A stretch of DNA of 64,000 nucleotides from Candidatus Aminicenans sakinawicola JGI OTU-1 (GCA_000493965.1 AWNV01000008.1:8695-72694); one strand, 5' to 3'; positions 44,362 to 53,344 are shown, counted from the first letter of the stretch. Translations and numbers: made by a program. The notes: generated by a model from the letters alone, not told the origin.

Positions 44362-45699
44362 CTACTGGTACTTCACCTTTAACTTTTTTCTCTCCAGTCT
44401 CTCATATTTTTTCTTCAGCTTCACATCATCCTGATTTTTTTGTTCGATTGACCAGCGGATAAGATAGAGCATGGCTGGAAGATTTTCGCTGAAAATCGGA
44501 TAAATGTCATTTTCAGCATTAAAAAAACCCCCTTGCATATGGTCAACCGGTGGAAGTTCTACAGTGAAGGAAGGAATGCCGTAGACTCCAAAAGCCCAGT
44601 CTGTTGTGTCCCCGTTTGTTAGATATAATGATGAGCCTGCGGGGCCGTATTCATAAATACTGCCGTTTACAGATTGAATAAGAGAAGCCATTTCCCCAGC
44701 CATAGTGCTGAGAAGGGCCTCTTTCTCTGATGGCTGATTCGTATATCCCCATGGGTACATGATTAGCCTGGAAAAACTATGGTAACTGATCAATGACTTG
44801 AATTCCTTTTGTGCAAAAAGGTCGCGAATTGCCTGGGTTTCAGGCTCAGAAAAAGGCGCAGGTCCTCGGTATTCTTCCGAAGAAGTATTAAGACTCGAAC
44901 CATTATTGTCTAGGCCCCATTTATACCCATAGTTTCGATTGGGGTCAACGCCGTAAGTTCCGTCTTCGTTTAAGCGCCTGTTCTTCCTCCAGTACCGGTA
45001 AAAGTGAATGGAATATTCAAGACCGTCCGGATTGACTAAAGGAATGATCCATATTTCGCTCCGATCAACTAGATTTTTAATCTCAGGGCTTGTCTCGTAA
45101 TTTTCAACAAGATATTTTCCGAGCAAAAAAGGAACTTCCACAGAGATCCATTCCCTTGCGTGGTGGCAGCCGAGAAAAATGACTTCTGCTTCATCCTCGT
45201 CGATCTGCACATTGTCGCTTATTTTAAGGGCGTATATATTCCTGTTCTCAAGGCTGTCGCCAATATCAAAGACTTTGGCGAGATAAGGATAAGATACTTC
45301 CATGGATGTAAGTTTCTGTTCGATCTCAGGGTATGAGTGGTACTCTCCATTGATGCTGCTTTGGGCCGCGGCATCCTGTATGTTTGATGATGAGAGGTCT
45401 GAGCCTTCTAATTTGTAAGGGATATTTTCAATTTGAAGTTTAACTAGCTCTTCAAACCCGGCAAGAATATAGATCCTTCCTTCCCATTCCATCAGAAGGT
45501 CCAGACCCATATTCCTGATCCTCGCAATAATTTCCGGAGTCTTTTCGATGCTTACAATTTCAGCGGTGTTGTAATAATCCTCAGAGCGCAGTGGAGCAAG
45601 CAGGAAGAAGAACACTGCGAGAAGAATAAGAGCTCTCTTAATGCAAATTACCAGTTCTGCCTTTGCCTGAGGTTGATTTATACGTTTTGAAAAGGTCAT
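44362..45699 (-). CDS. M14-family zinc carboxypeptidase
   Basis: 445 residues. A signal peptide or anchor at about 22-40, a pro-region, then the carboxypeptidase domain from about 110. Zinc ligands are in GCHHAREWISVEV (H-x-x-E) and in ISYHSFSRL. The catalytic Glu is in FTVELPP, and the substrate-binding PDGLEYS...RKNRR region is present. It removes C-terminal residues from peptides outside the cytoplasm. Its start overlaps the stop of the upstream PorV-like gene by four bases, indicating coupled translation. Confidence 0.92.
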   Translation of the reverse strand: MTFSKRINQPQAKAELVICIKRALILLAVFFFLLAPLRSEDYYNTAEIVSIEKTPEIIARIRNMGLDLLMEWEGRIYILAGFEELVKLQIENIPYKLEGSDLSSSNIQDAAAQSSINGEYHSYPEIEQKLTSMEVSYPYLAKVFDIGDSLENRNIYALKISDNVQIDEDEAEVIFLGCHHAREWISVEVPFLLGKYLVENYETSPEIKNLVDRSEIWIIPLVNPDGLEYSIHFYRYWRKNRRLNEDGTYGVDPNRNYGYKWGLDNNGSSLNTSSEEYRGPAPFSEPETQAIRDLFAQKEFKSLISYHSFSRLIMYPWGYTNQPSEKEALLSTMAGEMASLIQSVNGSIYEYGPAGSSLYLTNGDTTDWAFGVYGIPSFTVELPPVDHMQGGFFNAENDIYPIFSENLPAMLYLIRWSIEQKNQDDVKLKKKYERLERKKLKVKYQ

Positions 45700-46940
45700 A
45701 GGTACAATCCTAAAGTAATTGAGAATTTCTGACCCAGAAGGTTATCTCCTGAGCCTTTCTCCTTTCCGACCATTCCGGCAGCATCTAAAAAGAATTTTCC
45801 GTACTTTGCTCCCATCCCAAATGTAAAATAGAAATACCGGGAATTGGGGTTTTTCATCGGTTGGGGGTCATAAGCAGCGCCTATCCTGAAAGGAACTTCA
45901 ATGTTTCTGTTAAAAAATTTGTGGAAAGTTATATACTCGATTCCGGCACCTATCTTAAGAATGTTCTTAAAATCTCTCTTGAGATCTTCTTCGAAATAAT
46001 TGACTTTATATTCGGACCAGTTGAAAAATGCACAGTCTGAAGCAATCCTGATGCGTTCGGATGGCTTATAGTTTATCCCAACACCGACCATGAGAGGCTG
46101 TCTGAAACTGCATTTGCTGGAAGCTTCGATTTTTATATCGGTGTCTCCCTGCGGCGAATTATACTCGAGGAGGCTCTGGCTGTCGGCTTTTTTGCTGTAA
46201 GGAGTCCTGAACACGGCAGCCGCAGTAAAGCTGTCCGATACATCCACAACGAGCCCTCCGTTAAAGTAGAAGCTGCTAAAGTCATGGGATATACTGTCTG
46301 TAATGGTTATGTTCGATTGTGTCCAGTTTTCTTCGATATTTTTTTCAAAAAAACCCGAGACAAAGTTTACTCCGATCCCAAGAGAAACTTTACGGAAAAT
46401 TTTATGTGATGCAGAAATGTTTATGTTTTTAAGTTCTCCTCCCTGATTAAAATCAAGAGATTCGTAGGGGCTGCCAAGGTAGCTGTATTCTAATTTTACG
46501 TGCGGGCGGTCATAATTTTCGATAAGCGCCGTGCAGAAAGCAAATGTCCAGCCCCTGAAACGTAATGAAACTCCTGCGAAGTCTGCCGCATAAAGGCCGA
46601 GTGAGCTGTTTCCTTCTGTGGAAATTACTCCGGTATTAATGATGGAATATTTTGAAAGAGAAGCCCTGGTTGTGGACAGGCTTAGGGCAAATGAGATTCT
46701 TGGCAGCCTGTCAAGAAGTGCTGGGTTTGTAAGCGCACATGAACAGTCCTGGACAAAAGCAAACTGTGTGCCTCCCATGGAAAGCGATTGTGCTGATGTG
46801 CTCCAGAGTAGGTTCCATGTACGGACAGGTGCTTCATCTTCATATTGCCCGAGTGTCAATTGAGGCCATGCAGCAGCCGGAGATAGTATGATAATGCATA
46901 AAAGCAAGACAAAGATTGAATAAACCTCTGAGGATTTCAT
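45696..46940 (-). CDS. PorV/FadL-like outer-membrane protein
   Basis: 414 residues with signal peptide (about 1-25). The N-terminal motif SAQSLSMGGTQFAFVQDCSCALTNPAL, split here as SMGGTQFAFVQD and CALTNPALL, is typical of PorV/PorQ and FadL-type barrels (start of strand with MGG and NPA). Many beta strands follow, with a C-terminal SITLGLYL. It is likely an outer-membrane channel or secretion accessory. It forms a two-gene unit with the M14 peptidase. Divergent from fabH. Confidence 0.75.
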   Translation of the reverse strand: MKSSEVYSIFVLLLCIIILSPAAAWPQLTLGQYEDEAPVRTWNLLWSTSAQSLSMGGTQFAFVQDCSCALTNPALLDRLPRISFALSLSTTRASLSKYSIINTGVISTEGNSSLGLYAADFAGVSLRFRGWTFAFCTALIENYDRPHVKLEYSYLGSPYESLDFNQGGELKNINISASHKIFRKVSLGIGVNFVSGFFEKNIEENWTQSNITITDSISHDFSSFYFNGGLVVDVSDSFTAAAVFRTPYSKKADSQSLLEYNSPQGDTDIKIEASSKCSFRQPLMVGVGINYKPSERIRIASDCAFFNWSEYKVNYFEEDLKRDFKNILKIGAGIEYITFHKFFNRNIEVPFRIGAAYDPQPMKNPNSRYFYFTFGMGAKYGKFFLDAAGMVGKEKGSGDNLLGQKFSITLGLYL

Positions 46941-47023
46941 CGCTTTTTCGATTTTACATTTCCTTATCTATATTTGCAAATTGAAAAGAGGTATGTTATA
47001 GAGTATGGATTCTAGGAGAAAAC

Positions 47024-48019
47024 ATGAATAAAAAAAGTGAGCGGCAGATTAAAATTGTAGGGATAGGATACTATGTTCCGGAGAAAATCCTTACGAATTT
47101 TGACCTGGAGAAAATGGTTGACACCACGGACGAGTGGATTGTTACACGGACAGGTATCAGGGAAAGAAGAATCTTGTCCAAGGACCAGGCTACTTCTGAT
47201 ATGGGAATTGAAGCGGCTCGGAATGCTCTTAAGGATGCAGGAGTCGGGATAGAAGATATTGATCTCATTATTTTTGCAACTGTCACTCCGGATACGCCTT
47301 TCCCTTCTACGGCTTGCTGGGTGCAGAAAGCGCTCGGGGCCGACAAGATTCCGGCTTTTGATATTTCTGCTGCCTGTTCTGGATTTCTCTATGGAATGAT
47401 GATCTCGGAATCCATCATTTTAAGTGGTGCATACAAGAGGATCCTTCTTATCGGGGGAGAGGCATTAACCAAGATAACGAATTGGGAAGACAGAGGCACC
47501 TGTGTTCTTTTTGGCGATGGGGCCGCAGCAGTAGTGCTTGAGGAGAGTGATGATGAGTCAGGGATGCTTTCCTCATACTGCAGGGCTGATGGGAATCTTG
47601 GAGAACTTCTTATTCTGCCTGGGGGAGGGTCACGAATGCCAGCTTCTGCAGAGACAGTGTCCAAAGGGCTTCATTTCCTTCAGATGGCAGGGAATGAAGT
47701 CTTCAAACATGCTGTGAAGAAAATGGAAGAAGCGGCTCTGGAAGCGCTCAAAAAAGCAGGGTTGACTCTGGATGACGTAGATTATTTAGTGCCTCACCAG
47801 GCTAATATAAGAATCATCGATGCCACCGGCCGAAGGCTCAAGCTCCCTCCGGAGAAGGTGTTTAAGAACATTCACAAGTACGGAAATATGTCTGTGGCTA
47901 CCATTCCAATCGGCCTGCACGAGCTTAAAGTAGCAGGTAAGTTGAAAAAGGACGACATAATTGTTATGGCTGCGTTCGGCGGGGGATTTACCTGGGCCGC
48001 AGTCGTCTACCGCTGGTAA
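47024..48019 (+). CDS. fabH: beta-ketoacyl-ACP synthase III
   Basis: 331 residues, full length. Starts fatty-acid synthesis by condensing acetyl-CoA (or another acyl-CoA) with malonyl-ACP. The catalytic triad is present: Cys in DISAACSGFLYG, His in LVPHQANIRI and Asn in KYGNMSVATIP. Also TRTGIRERRI near the N-terminus. GGAGAAAAC precedes the ATG. No other fab genes are adjacent. Divergent from the PorV-like gene. Confidence 0.95.
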   Translation: MNKKSERQIKIVGIGYYVPEKILTNFDLEKMVDTTDEWIVTRTGIRERRILSKDQATSDMGIEAARNALKDAGVGIEDIDLIIFATVTPDTPFPSTACWVQKALGADKIPAFDISAACSGFLYGMMISESIILSGAYKRILLIGGEALTKITNWEDRGTCVLFGDGAAAVVLEESDDESGMLSSYCRADGNLGELLILPGGGSRMPASAETVSKGLHFLQMAGNEVFKHAVKKMEEAALEALKKAGLTLDDVDYLVPHQANIRIIDATGRRLKLPPEKVFKNIHKYGNMSVATIPIGLHELKVAGKLKKDDIIVMAAFGGGFTWAAVVYRW

Positions 48020-48025
48020 ACAAAA

Positions 48026-48158
48026 GGTACCAGGTACGGTTTCAATTTCAAATTGATTACAGCAATATTTTGTTTTAACACATTGATTTTAATGATGTTA
48101 GATGATAAATGTTAGGGTAGCATTGGTACCAGGTACCTTTTTTTAAACAAAAGGTACC
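48026..48158. repeat. GGTACC REP-like cluster and repeat C copy 2
   Basis: A one-mismatch copy at 48026 (ends GGTACG), a perfect copy at 48125-48137 and a half-site at 48153-48158. Between them, 48046-48101 is the second member of dispersed repeat C. TGCCTACTG follows at 48181. Confidence 0.85.
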
Positions 48159-48183
48159 TTTTTTCTTTTTTGATGCCGACTGC

Positions 48184-48723
48184 CTACTGAACCAGTCCCA
48201 TCCCTATTTCAATGGCTTTTTTGTTTAGCGGGATAAGATGATGATGCCGTTCAGGCAGTGTTTCCTTCAGAGCCAGAAGTAGTGATTCGGTCTTAACGAG
48301 CTTATTCAGCTTGACCAGTGCCCCGAGCATGATCATGTTCATCACTTTAATATTATTAAGATCCTTGGTGGCTATCTCATAGGCGGGTAACGCATAGATA
48401 TTGATGTCTTTCCGTGTGGGAGGCTCTTTTATATTGCTGCTTTCCCAGATAAGAATCCCGCCTTTTTTCACTCTCGATTCGAACTTTTTTAGCGAAGGCA
48501 GGTTGAGAACAACAGCTGCGTCGTATTCGCTAACAATGGGTGAGGAAATTTGTTGGTCGCTGATGTTGACCATGCAGTTTGCTGTACCGCCTCTCTTTTC
48601 GGGTCCATAAGATGGCATCCAGCTTATATGTTTTCCTTCTTTCATGGCTGCGTAGGCCAGCAGTTCACCCATGGAAAGCACACCCTGGCCGCCGAAGCCG
48701 GCAAAGATCATTTCCTGTAACAT
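48184..48723 (-). CDS. korC: 2-oxoacid:ferredoxin oxidoreductase, gamma subunit
   Basis: 179 residues with MIFAGFGGQGVLSMGELLAY at the N-terminus and GPEKRGGTANCMV, the signature of the catalytic gamma domain. Last gene of a four-gene cluster in the order ferredoxin, alpha, beta, gamma. Its TAG stop lies inside a CAGTAGGCA motif associated with the GGTACC repeats. The complex oxidatively decarboxylates a 2-oxoacid to acyl-CoA and reduces ferredoxin. Confidence 0.9.
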   Translation of the reverse strand: MLQEMIFAGFGGQGVLSMGELLAYAAMKEGKHISWMPSYGPEKRGGTANCMVNISDQQISSPIVSEYDAAVVLNLPSLKKFESRVKKGGILIWESSNIKEPPTRKDINIYALPAYEIATKDLNNIKVMNMIMLGALVKLNKLVKTESLLLALKETLPERHHHLIPLNKKAIEIGMGLVQ

Positions 48724-48770
48724 CTAATAACCTCCTGTTTTAACGCGGATTTACACTGATTTTTGTCATT

Positions 48771-49526
48771 TTATTTTTTTGGCGGCTCTTTAAAAACACC
48801 CAGCGGATAATAAGGAAAAACGCGTTCCTTTAACCAATTTAGTGATTCCTCCGGAGTACATTTCCATCCGGAAGGGCAGTTGGAAGCCACTTCTACAAAT
48901 GTTGTTCCAAGGCCTTGTATTTGATATTCGAAGGATCTCCTGATTGCTCGTTTGGCTTTTCTGGAATTTGCCGGAGTATTACAGCTCACTCTTTCAACGT
49001 AGGCAACGCGCTCGAACTGAGAGACAATCTCTGACATTTTTATAGGGGGTCCGGCCTTTTCCGGGTCCCTTCCGTAGGGTGATGTTGTGGTTTTCTGGCC
49101 CTCAAGTGTGGTCGGGGCCATCTGACCGCCTGTCATGCCGTAGATACCGTTGTTTATAAAGATGAAAGAAAAGTTTTCACCTCTGTTACACGCATGGATT
49201 GTTTCGGCTGTGCCGATGGCTGCAAGGTCGCCGTCACCCTGGTAGGAGAAAACGATTCTGTCAGGTAGCATCCTTTTGATAGCGGTTGCTATTGCAGCAG
49301 CACGGCCGTGTGCAGCTTCCTGCATATCAACATCCATGTAGTCATAGGCAAATACAGAGCATCCTACCGGGCAGATACCGACTGTCTTCTCCTGAATGCC
49401 CATCTCGTCAATCACTTCCATAAGCAGTTTGTGAATGGTTGAATGGAAACATCCCGGACAATAATGCATGCGTGTATCGAGCAGGGTTTTCGGTCTTTTA
49501 TATATGAGTTTGTATCCTTCTTTCAT
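48771..49526 (-). CDS. korB: 2-oxoacid:ferredoxin oxidoreductase, beta subunit (TPP-binding)
   Basis: 251 residues. The thiamine-pyrophosphate site is visible as YQGDGDLAAIG ... FIFINNGIYGMTGGQMAPTT. MHYCPGCFHSTIHKLL and VGICPVGCSVF supply cysteines. 2-oxoglutarate or branched-chain oxoacid is the likely substrate, and the sequence alone does not decide. It sits ten bases downstream of the alpha gene and 47 bases before gamma. Confidence 0.92.
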   Translation of the reverse strand: MKEGYKLIYKRPKTLLDTRMHYCPGCFHSTIHKLLMEVIDEMGIQEKTVGICPVGCSVFAYDYMDVDMQEAAHGRAAAIATAIKRMLPDRIVFSYQGDGDLAAIGTAETIHACNRGENFSFIFINNGIYGMTGGQMAPTTLEGQKTTTSPYGRDPEKAGPPIKMSEIVSQFERVAYVERVSCNTPANSRKAKRAIRRSFEYQIQGLGTTFVEVASNCPSGWKCTPEESLNWLKERVFPYYPLGVFKEPPKK

Positions 49527-49536
49527 AGCTGTTCTC

Positions 49537-50616
49537 CTATTCCTGGTTTTTTATATGTTCCTTGATGGCATTAAAGATCTCGGCAGGGGTTGGTATGATT
49601 CCTCCCATTCGCCCGTAGAAGTAAACCGGTTTTTTACCTGAGACCGCGAGCCTTACGTCTTCAACCATCTGGCCTGCATTCATTTCGACCGAGATAAAGA
49701 ATTTGACGCAGTCTCTGGATGCGATTTCTGCGATCTGATTCATGGGAAACGGCCACAGGCTTATAGGTCTGAAGAGTCCAATCTTTATTCCTTCTTCTCT
49801 GCCAAGGTCTACAACTTTTTTTGATATACGGGATGTTAAGCCGAAGGCTGCAATAACGATTTCAGCATCATCTGTTTGATATTCTTCGAAGCGTACTTCA
49901 TTTTTGACTATTTTTTTGTATTTTTCCTGAAGAATAAGATTCTTTTTTTCCATTTCCTCAGACTGGATGTAAAGGGATGTTAGAATATTTCTTTCCCTGT
50001 CCGGAGGTTTTCCTGTTGTGGCCCATGGTTTGTTCGGCTTGTAGGGGACGGGTTCGGGCAGGACTACTTTTTCCATCATCTGGCCGATGGCTCCATCGCT
50101 TAAGATCAGTGCGGGGCAGCGGTATTTGTCCGCCAGTTCAAAACCAAGAAACGTATGATCTACCATCTCCTGCACGGAATTCGGGCCGAGTACGATCATG
50201 TGGTAATCTCCATGGCCTCCGCCCTTGACAGCTTGAAAGTAGTCTCCCTGGCTGGGCTGAATGGTCCCAAGCCCGGGCCCTCCCCGAACTACATTGACAA
50301 GAAGACAGGGAATCTCTGCACAGGCAATATAGGAAACGCCCTCCTGCATTAAAGAGAATCCGGGTGAGGATGTTGTGGTCATTACGCGTGCGCCTGCACC
50401 TGCTCCTCCGTAGATCATGTTGATGGCTGAGACTTCGCTTTCAGCCTGCAGAAGAGTGTAGGTGTGCTTTGGCTCTTCTTTGGCCAGGTATTCTATTACC
50501 TCTGACTGAGGCGTTATTGGATATCCAAAATAAGCCTGGAGTCCGGCGCGGATTGCCGCCTCAGCCAAGGCTTCATTACCTTTCATAAATTTTATTTCAC
50601 CCAACTTTTCCTCCAT
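49537..50616 (-). CDS. korA: 2-oxoacid:ferredoxin oxidoreductase, alpha subunit (KorA/VorB type)
   Basis: 359 residues with MKGNEALAEAAIRAGLQAYF, GYPITPQSEV, TTTSSPGFSLMQEG and VVRGGPGLGT, all conserved in the alpha chains. The close resemblance to VorB-named proteins means 2-oxoisovalerate is as likely a substrate as 2-oxoglutarate. It lies between the ferredoxin-like gene (three-base gap) and the beta gene in a tight operon. Confidence 0.92.
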   Translation of the reverse strand: MEEKLGEIKFMKGNEALAEAAIRAGLQAYFGYPITPQSEVIEYLAKEEPKHTYTLLQAESEVSAINMIYGGAGAGARVMTTTSSPGFSLMQEGVSYIACAEIPCLLVNVVRGGPGLGTIQPSQGDYFQAVKGGGHGDYHMIVLGPNSVQEMVDHTFLGFELADKYRCPALILSDGAIGQMMEKVVLPEPVPYKPNKPWATTGKPPDRERNILTSLYIQSEEMEKKNLILQEKYKKIVKNEVRFEEYQTDDAEIVIAAFGLTSRISKKVVDLGREEGIKIGLFRPISLWPFPMNQIAEIASRDCVKFFISVEMNAGQMVEDVRLAVSGKKPVYFYGRMGGIIPTPAEIFNAIKEHIKNQE

Positions 50617-50619
50617 AAT

Positions 50620-50844
50620 TTAAGCTTTCTTTTTATACACTGTTATTGCTGCATCCGGGCAGATCACAGCACAGTTCATGCAGGCAATGCATTTATCTTC
50701 GTCTGCAAGATAGGCATAGTGCAGGCCGTAGCTGTTTGTGTCAGAAGTGTTAAGCGCCAGGCATTCTGTTGGACAGTGAATTACACATAAATTGCATCCC
50801 TTACACCCTTCAACAGAAATTTCGACATATCCTTTTGATGGCAT
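50620..50844 (-). CDS. korD: 2-oxoacid:ferredoxin oxidoreductase, delta (ferredoxin-like) subunit
   Basis: 74 residues with two [4Fe-4S] motifs, CKGCNLCVIHCP and CIACMNCAVICP. First gene of the kor cluster; it passes electrons from the catalytic subunits to ferredoxin. Three bases separate it from alpha. The ribosome-binding site AACGGAGGTAG is strong. Confidence 0.92.
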   Translation of the reverse strand: MPSKGYVEISVEGCKGCNLCVIHCPTECLALNTSDTNSYGLHYAYLADEDKCIACMNCAVICPDAAITVYKKKA

Positions 50845-50992
50845 TTCTACCTCCGTTTTAATGTCCTAAATTGTCTGTTTGGTCTAGATGGTATTGGCAG
50901 ACCGTACCGATGAGATTGTATTTATACTTTAGCTTAAATCTAGAATATTAAGAATGTCAAGGATTGAATTAAAAAAAAGGTCCCAAAAAAAA

Positions 50993-51049
50993 GGTACCTG
51001 GTACCTTTTCAAATTAAAGAGACGTTTTATCAAAAAGGTACCAGGTACC
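50993..51049. repeat. GGTACC REP-like repeats, two copies
   Basis: GGTACCTGGTACC at 50993-51005 (opposite orientation by its centre base) and GGTACCAGGTACC at 51037-51049. CGCCTACTG follows at 51080. They lie in the 340-bp spacer between divergent korD and fumarase genes, which shows nothing else I can name. Confidence 0.9.
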
Positions 51050-51185
51050 TTTTTTGCACACTGCTTGCTGGTTATTGACCGCCTACTGTAAACTGCACAC
51101 TGTTTAGGAACTGCTTGACAGGCTGGAATTTGAATCATAAACTGAAATTCCGTAAAGCGAAAAAGCTTTTACATCGAGTTGTCAT

Positions 51186-52043
51186 ATGAAAACTGTAAGC
51201 ATGGCTGAGGTAAGAGACAGAATCAAAGACATCGTTCAAGAAGCGAATTTCAATCTCCAGGATGATGTCCTCAAAGTCATCAAAGAGATGAGCGTCATAG
51301 AGGAGTCTCCAGTAGGAAAAGAAATCTTCAAACAAATACTTGAAAATGCAGAAATCGCCAGAGAAGAAAAACTAGGACTCTGTCAGGATACAGGACTTGC
51401 GGTCTTTTTTGTTGAATTGGGCGAAGATGTCAGGCTGTCAAAAGATGATGGATTAGGAAGCCTACGTGAAGCTATCACAGAGGGTGTTAGAATCGGGTAT
51501 AAGGAAGGTTTCCTCAGAAAATCCGTTGTCGAAGACCCCATCAGGCGTAAAAACACTGGGGATAATACTCCTGCATTCATACACTGGGATGTTGTTCCGG
51601 GAGATGTGTTCAAAGTCACTTTTATCGCCAAGGGAGGAGGTGCTGAAAACATGAGTGCTATCCGCATGTTGACTCCTGCCGTAGGCCTGGAAGGAATCGA
51701 AGATTTTGTGGTCGAGACTGTAGAAAAAGCCGGGCCAAACCCTTGTCCTCCGACCGTTGTTGGCGTAGGAGTTGGTGGCAACTTCGAATACTCTGCATTC
51801 CTGGCTAAAAAAGCACTCCTCAGAAGGCCGCTTGGCTCTCATAATACTGACCCCTTTTATGCTGACATGGAAAGAAGGCTGCTTGAAAGGATAAACAGAC
51901 TAGGGATCGGACCCCAGGGGCTGGGAGGAAGGTGCACATCTCTGGCAGTCCATGTAGAGTCATTTCCATGCCATATTGCTTCTATGCCTGTTGCAGTGAA
52001 TATCGAATGTCATTCCCACAGAGTACTCTCATTTGAATTATAA
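51186..52043 (+). CDS. class I fumarate hydratase, alpha subunit
   Basis: 285 residues, the size of the alpha chain of two-subunit iron-sulfur fumarases (and tartrate dehydratases). LGLCQDTGLAVFFVELG carries the first cluster cysteine, and GRCTSLAVHVESFPCHIAS the further ones. It converts fumarate and malate in the cytoplasm, and the [4Fe-4S] cluster is oxygen sensitive. The beta subunit, normally next door, is not in the window; a REP repeat and an unrelated gene follow. Fumarase is favoured over tartrate dehydratase by commonness only. Confidence 0.88.
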   Translation: MKTVSMAEVRDRIKDIVQEANFNLQDDVLKVIKEMSVIEESPVGKEIFKQILENAEIAREEKLGLCQDTGLAVFFVELGEDVRLSKDDGLGSLREAITEGVRIGYKEGFLRKSVVEDPIRRKNTGDNTPAFIHWDVVPGDVFKVTFIAKGGGAENMSAIRMLTPAVGLEGIEDFVVETVEKAGPNPCPPTVVGVGVGGNFEYSAFLAKKALLRRPLGSHNTDPFYADMERRLLERINRLGIGPQGLGGRCTSLAVHVESFPCHIASMPVAVNIECHSHRVLSFEL

Positions 52044-52048
52044 AAAAA

Positions 52049-52061
52049 GGTACCAGGTACC
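52049..52061. repeat. GGTACC REP-like repeat
   Basis: Perfect GGTACCAGGTACC six bases after the fumarase stop codon, flanked by runs of A and T. Confidence 0.9.
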
Positions 52062-52162
52062 TTTTTCTCTTTTTCTGTACCAACTGAAATATAAGTGAGA
52101 ATATTTTTTAGGCCGTTCGTCTATTGAATGAGGAAGAAAATACCCGGAAAAGGAGGGAGAAC

Positions 52163-52618
52163 ATGAATGATTTTTATAATTTTACAAATTTGGGATGCTG
52201 GCAGCAAGCAAAAGAACTTGCAGTGGAAATATATAGAGTTTCAACAGACGGCAATTTAAAAGATGACATTGCAATGAGAAATCAGTTAAGAGAATCAGCA
52301 ATTTCCGTTGTTTCAAATATAGCAGAAGGCAAGGAAAGGGGGATAGATTCTGAATTTATAAAGTTCCTTGAAATGGCAAAGACTTCTGCAGCGGGACTCA
52401 GAACAAGACTGATAATATCCCGTGACCTCGGATATTTAGCTGAAGGAGATTTTCTTGACCTAGAGGACAGGTTGATCAGGATTTTGGCCATGATAGGTGG
52501 TTTAATAAGATCCATTAAAAGAAAAGCTGATGCCAAGGCCGATGCAAAAGCCAATATCAAGGATGATGCTAAAACTAATGCCAAGGAGACCCAAGGAACT
52601 CAAGATACTTCCCAATAA
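52163..52618 (+). CDS. four-helix bundle protein (S23/IVP family)
   Basis: 151 residues from an ATG with AAGGAGGGAGA upstream. A TTG at 52124 in frame is less likely. FTNLGCWQQAKELAVEIYRV, RESAISVVSNIAEGKERG and LIISRDLGYL follow the four-helix bundle family originally found as 23S rRNA intervening-sequence proteins. Function is unknown. The C-terminal 35 residues are a low-complexity Lys/Ala/Asp tail (KADAKADAKANIKDDAK) not usual for the family. It lies between REP repeats, upstream of the RAYT gene. Confidence 0.85.
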   Translation: MNDFYNFTNLGCWQQAKELAVEIYRVSTDGNLKDDIAMRNQLRESAISVVSNIAEGKERGIDSEFIKFLEMAKTSAAGLRTRLIISRDLGYLAEGDFLDLEDRLIRILAMIGGLIRSIKRKADAKADAKANIKDDAKTNAKETQGTQDTSQ

Positions 52619-52623
52619 AAATT

Positions 52624-52680
52624 GGTACCTGGTACTTTTCTTTCAGATATGCCATTTTTCCAAAAAAGGTACCAGGTACC
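52624..52680. repeat. GGTACC REP-like repeats flanking the RAYT gene (left)
   Basis: A one-mismatch GGTACCTGGTACT at 52624 and a perfect copy at 52668-52680, 17 bases before the RAYT start codon. Confidence 0.9.
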
Positions 52681-52696
52681 ATTTGCTATCATTTTA

Positions 52697-53323
52697 ATGC
52701 CAAGAAAACCTAGATGTTTTAATGACGGACTAATTTATCATGTTCTAAATAGAGGTAACAATAAGAGAAAGATATTCTATAGATATAATGATTTTCAGTT
52801 TTTTTTAAATCTGACAAGAAAATCAAAAAAGGATTTTGGTATCAATATTTTTGCTTACTGTTTGATGCCCAACCATTTCCATATAGTGTTATCTCCTGAT
52901 AAAGGTGTGCTTTTAAGTAAATGGATGCACTGCCTAATGAGGAGCCATTTCATTCAGTATAAACGGGTTCATGAAACGACTGGCCACCTTTGGCAGGGAA
53001 GATTCAAGAGTTTTGTAATTCAAGAAGATAATCATTTATTAGTTATCTTGCGATACGTTGAGAGAAATCCAGTTAGGGCCAACCTTGTTGTTTCAGCAAA
53101 GAATTGGTCATGGTCAAGCCATCAAGAAAGAATTGGCAAAGTCCATAATCCTTTTCTTGATAATATTCCCATTGAGTTACCTCCGAACTGGTCTGAATAT
53201 GTAGATCAACCTCTTACTGATAGGGAGTTAGAAGTAATTCGCCGGGGAATAAATCGGCACTCTCCATTTGGAAATTCAGAATGGAAGAAGACGATGTCGA
53301 GAAAAGTACCAGGTACCAATTAA
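52697..53323 (+). CDS. REP-associated tyrosine transposase (RAYT, Y1 family)
   Basis: About 208 residues from the ATG of MPRKPRCFNDGLIYHV. Earlier in-frame codons read through the repeat (VPGT) and are not part of the family. The metal-binding motif is MPNHFHIVLS and the catalytic Tyr is in RYVERNPVRANLV; GHLWQGRFKS is also conserved. RAYTs are single-copy Y1 transposases thought to spread REP palindromes. GGTACC repeats lie on both sides, and the gene's last codons (KVPGTN) are encoded by one copy. No IS ends are seen, as expected for a RAYT. Confidence 0.9.
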   Translation: MPRKPRCFNDGLIYHVLNRGNNKRKIFYRYNDFQFFLNLTRKSKKDFGINIFAYCLMPNHFHIVLSPDKGVLLSKWMHCLMRSHFIQYKRVHETTGHLWQGRFKSFVIQEDNHLLVILRYVERNPVRANLVVSAKNWSWSSHQERIGKVHNPFLDNIPIELPPNWSEYVDQPLTDRELEVIRRGINRHSPFGNSEWKKTMSRKVPGTN

Positions 53324-53340
53324 AAAAGGTACCAGGTACC
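53305..53340. repeat. GGTACC REP-like repeats flanking the RAYT gene (right)
   Basis: A one-mismatch copy (AGTACCAGGTACC) at 53305-53317 overlaps the end of the RAYT coding frame. A perfect copy at 53328-53340 precedes the 3' end of the convergent endonuclease IV-like gene. Confidence 0.9.
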
Positions 53341-53344
53341 ATTT

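Noticed and set aside
52622..52696. N-terminal extension of the RAYT protein
   Set aside because: The 25 codons are translated repeat DNA (VPGT, YQVPF). The conserved protein starts at 52697.
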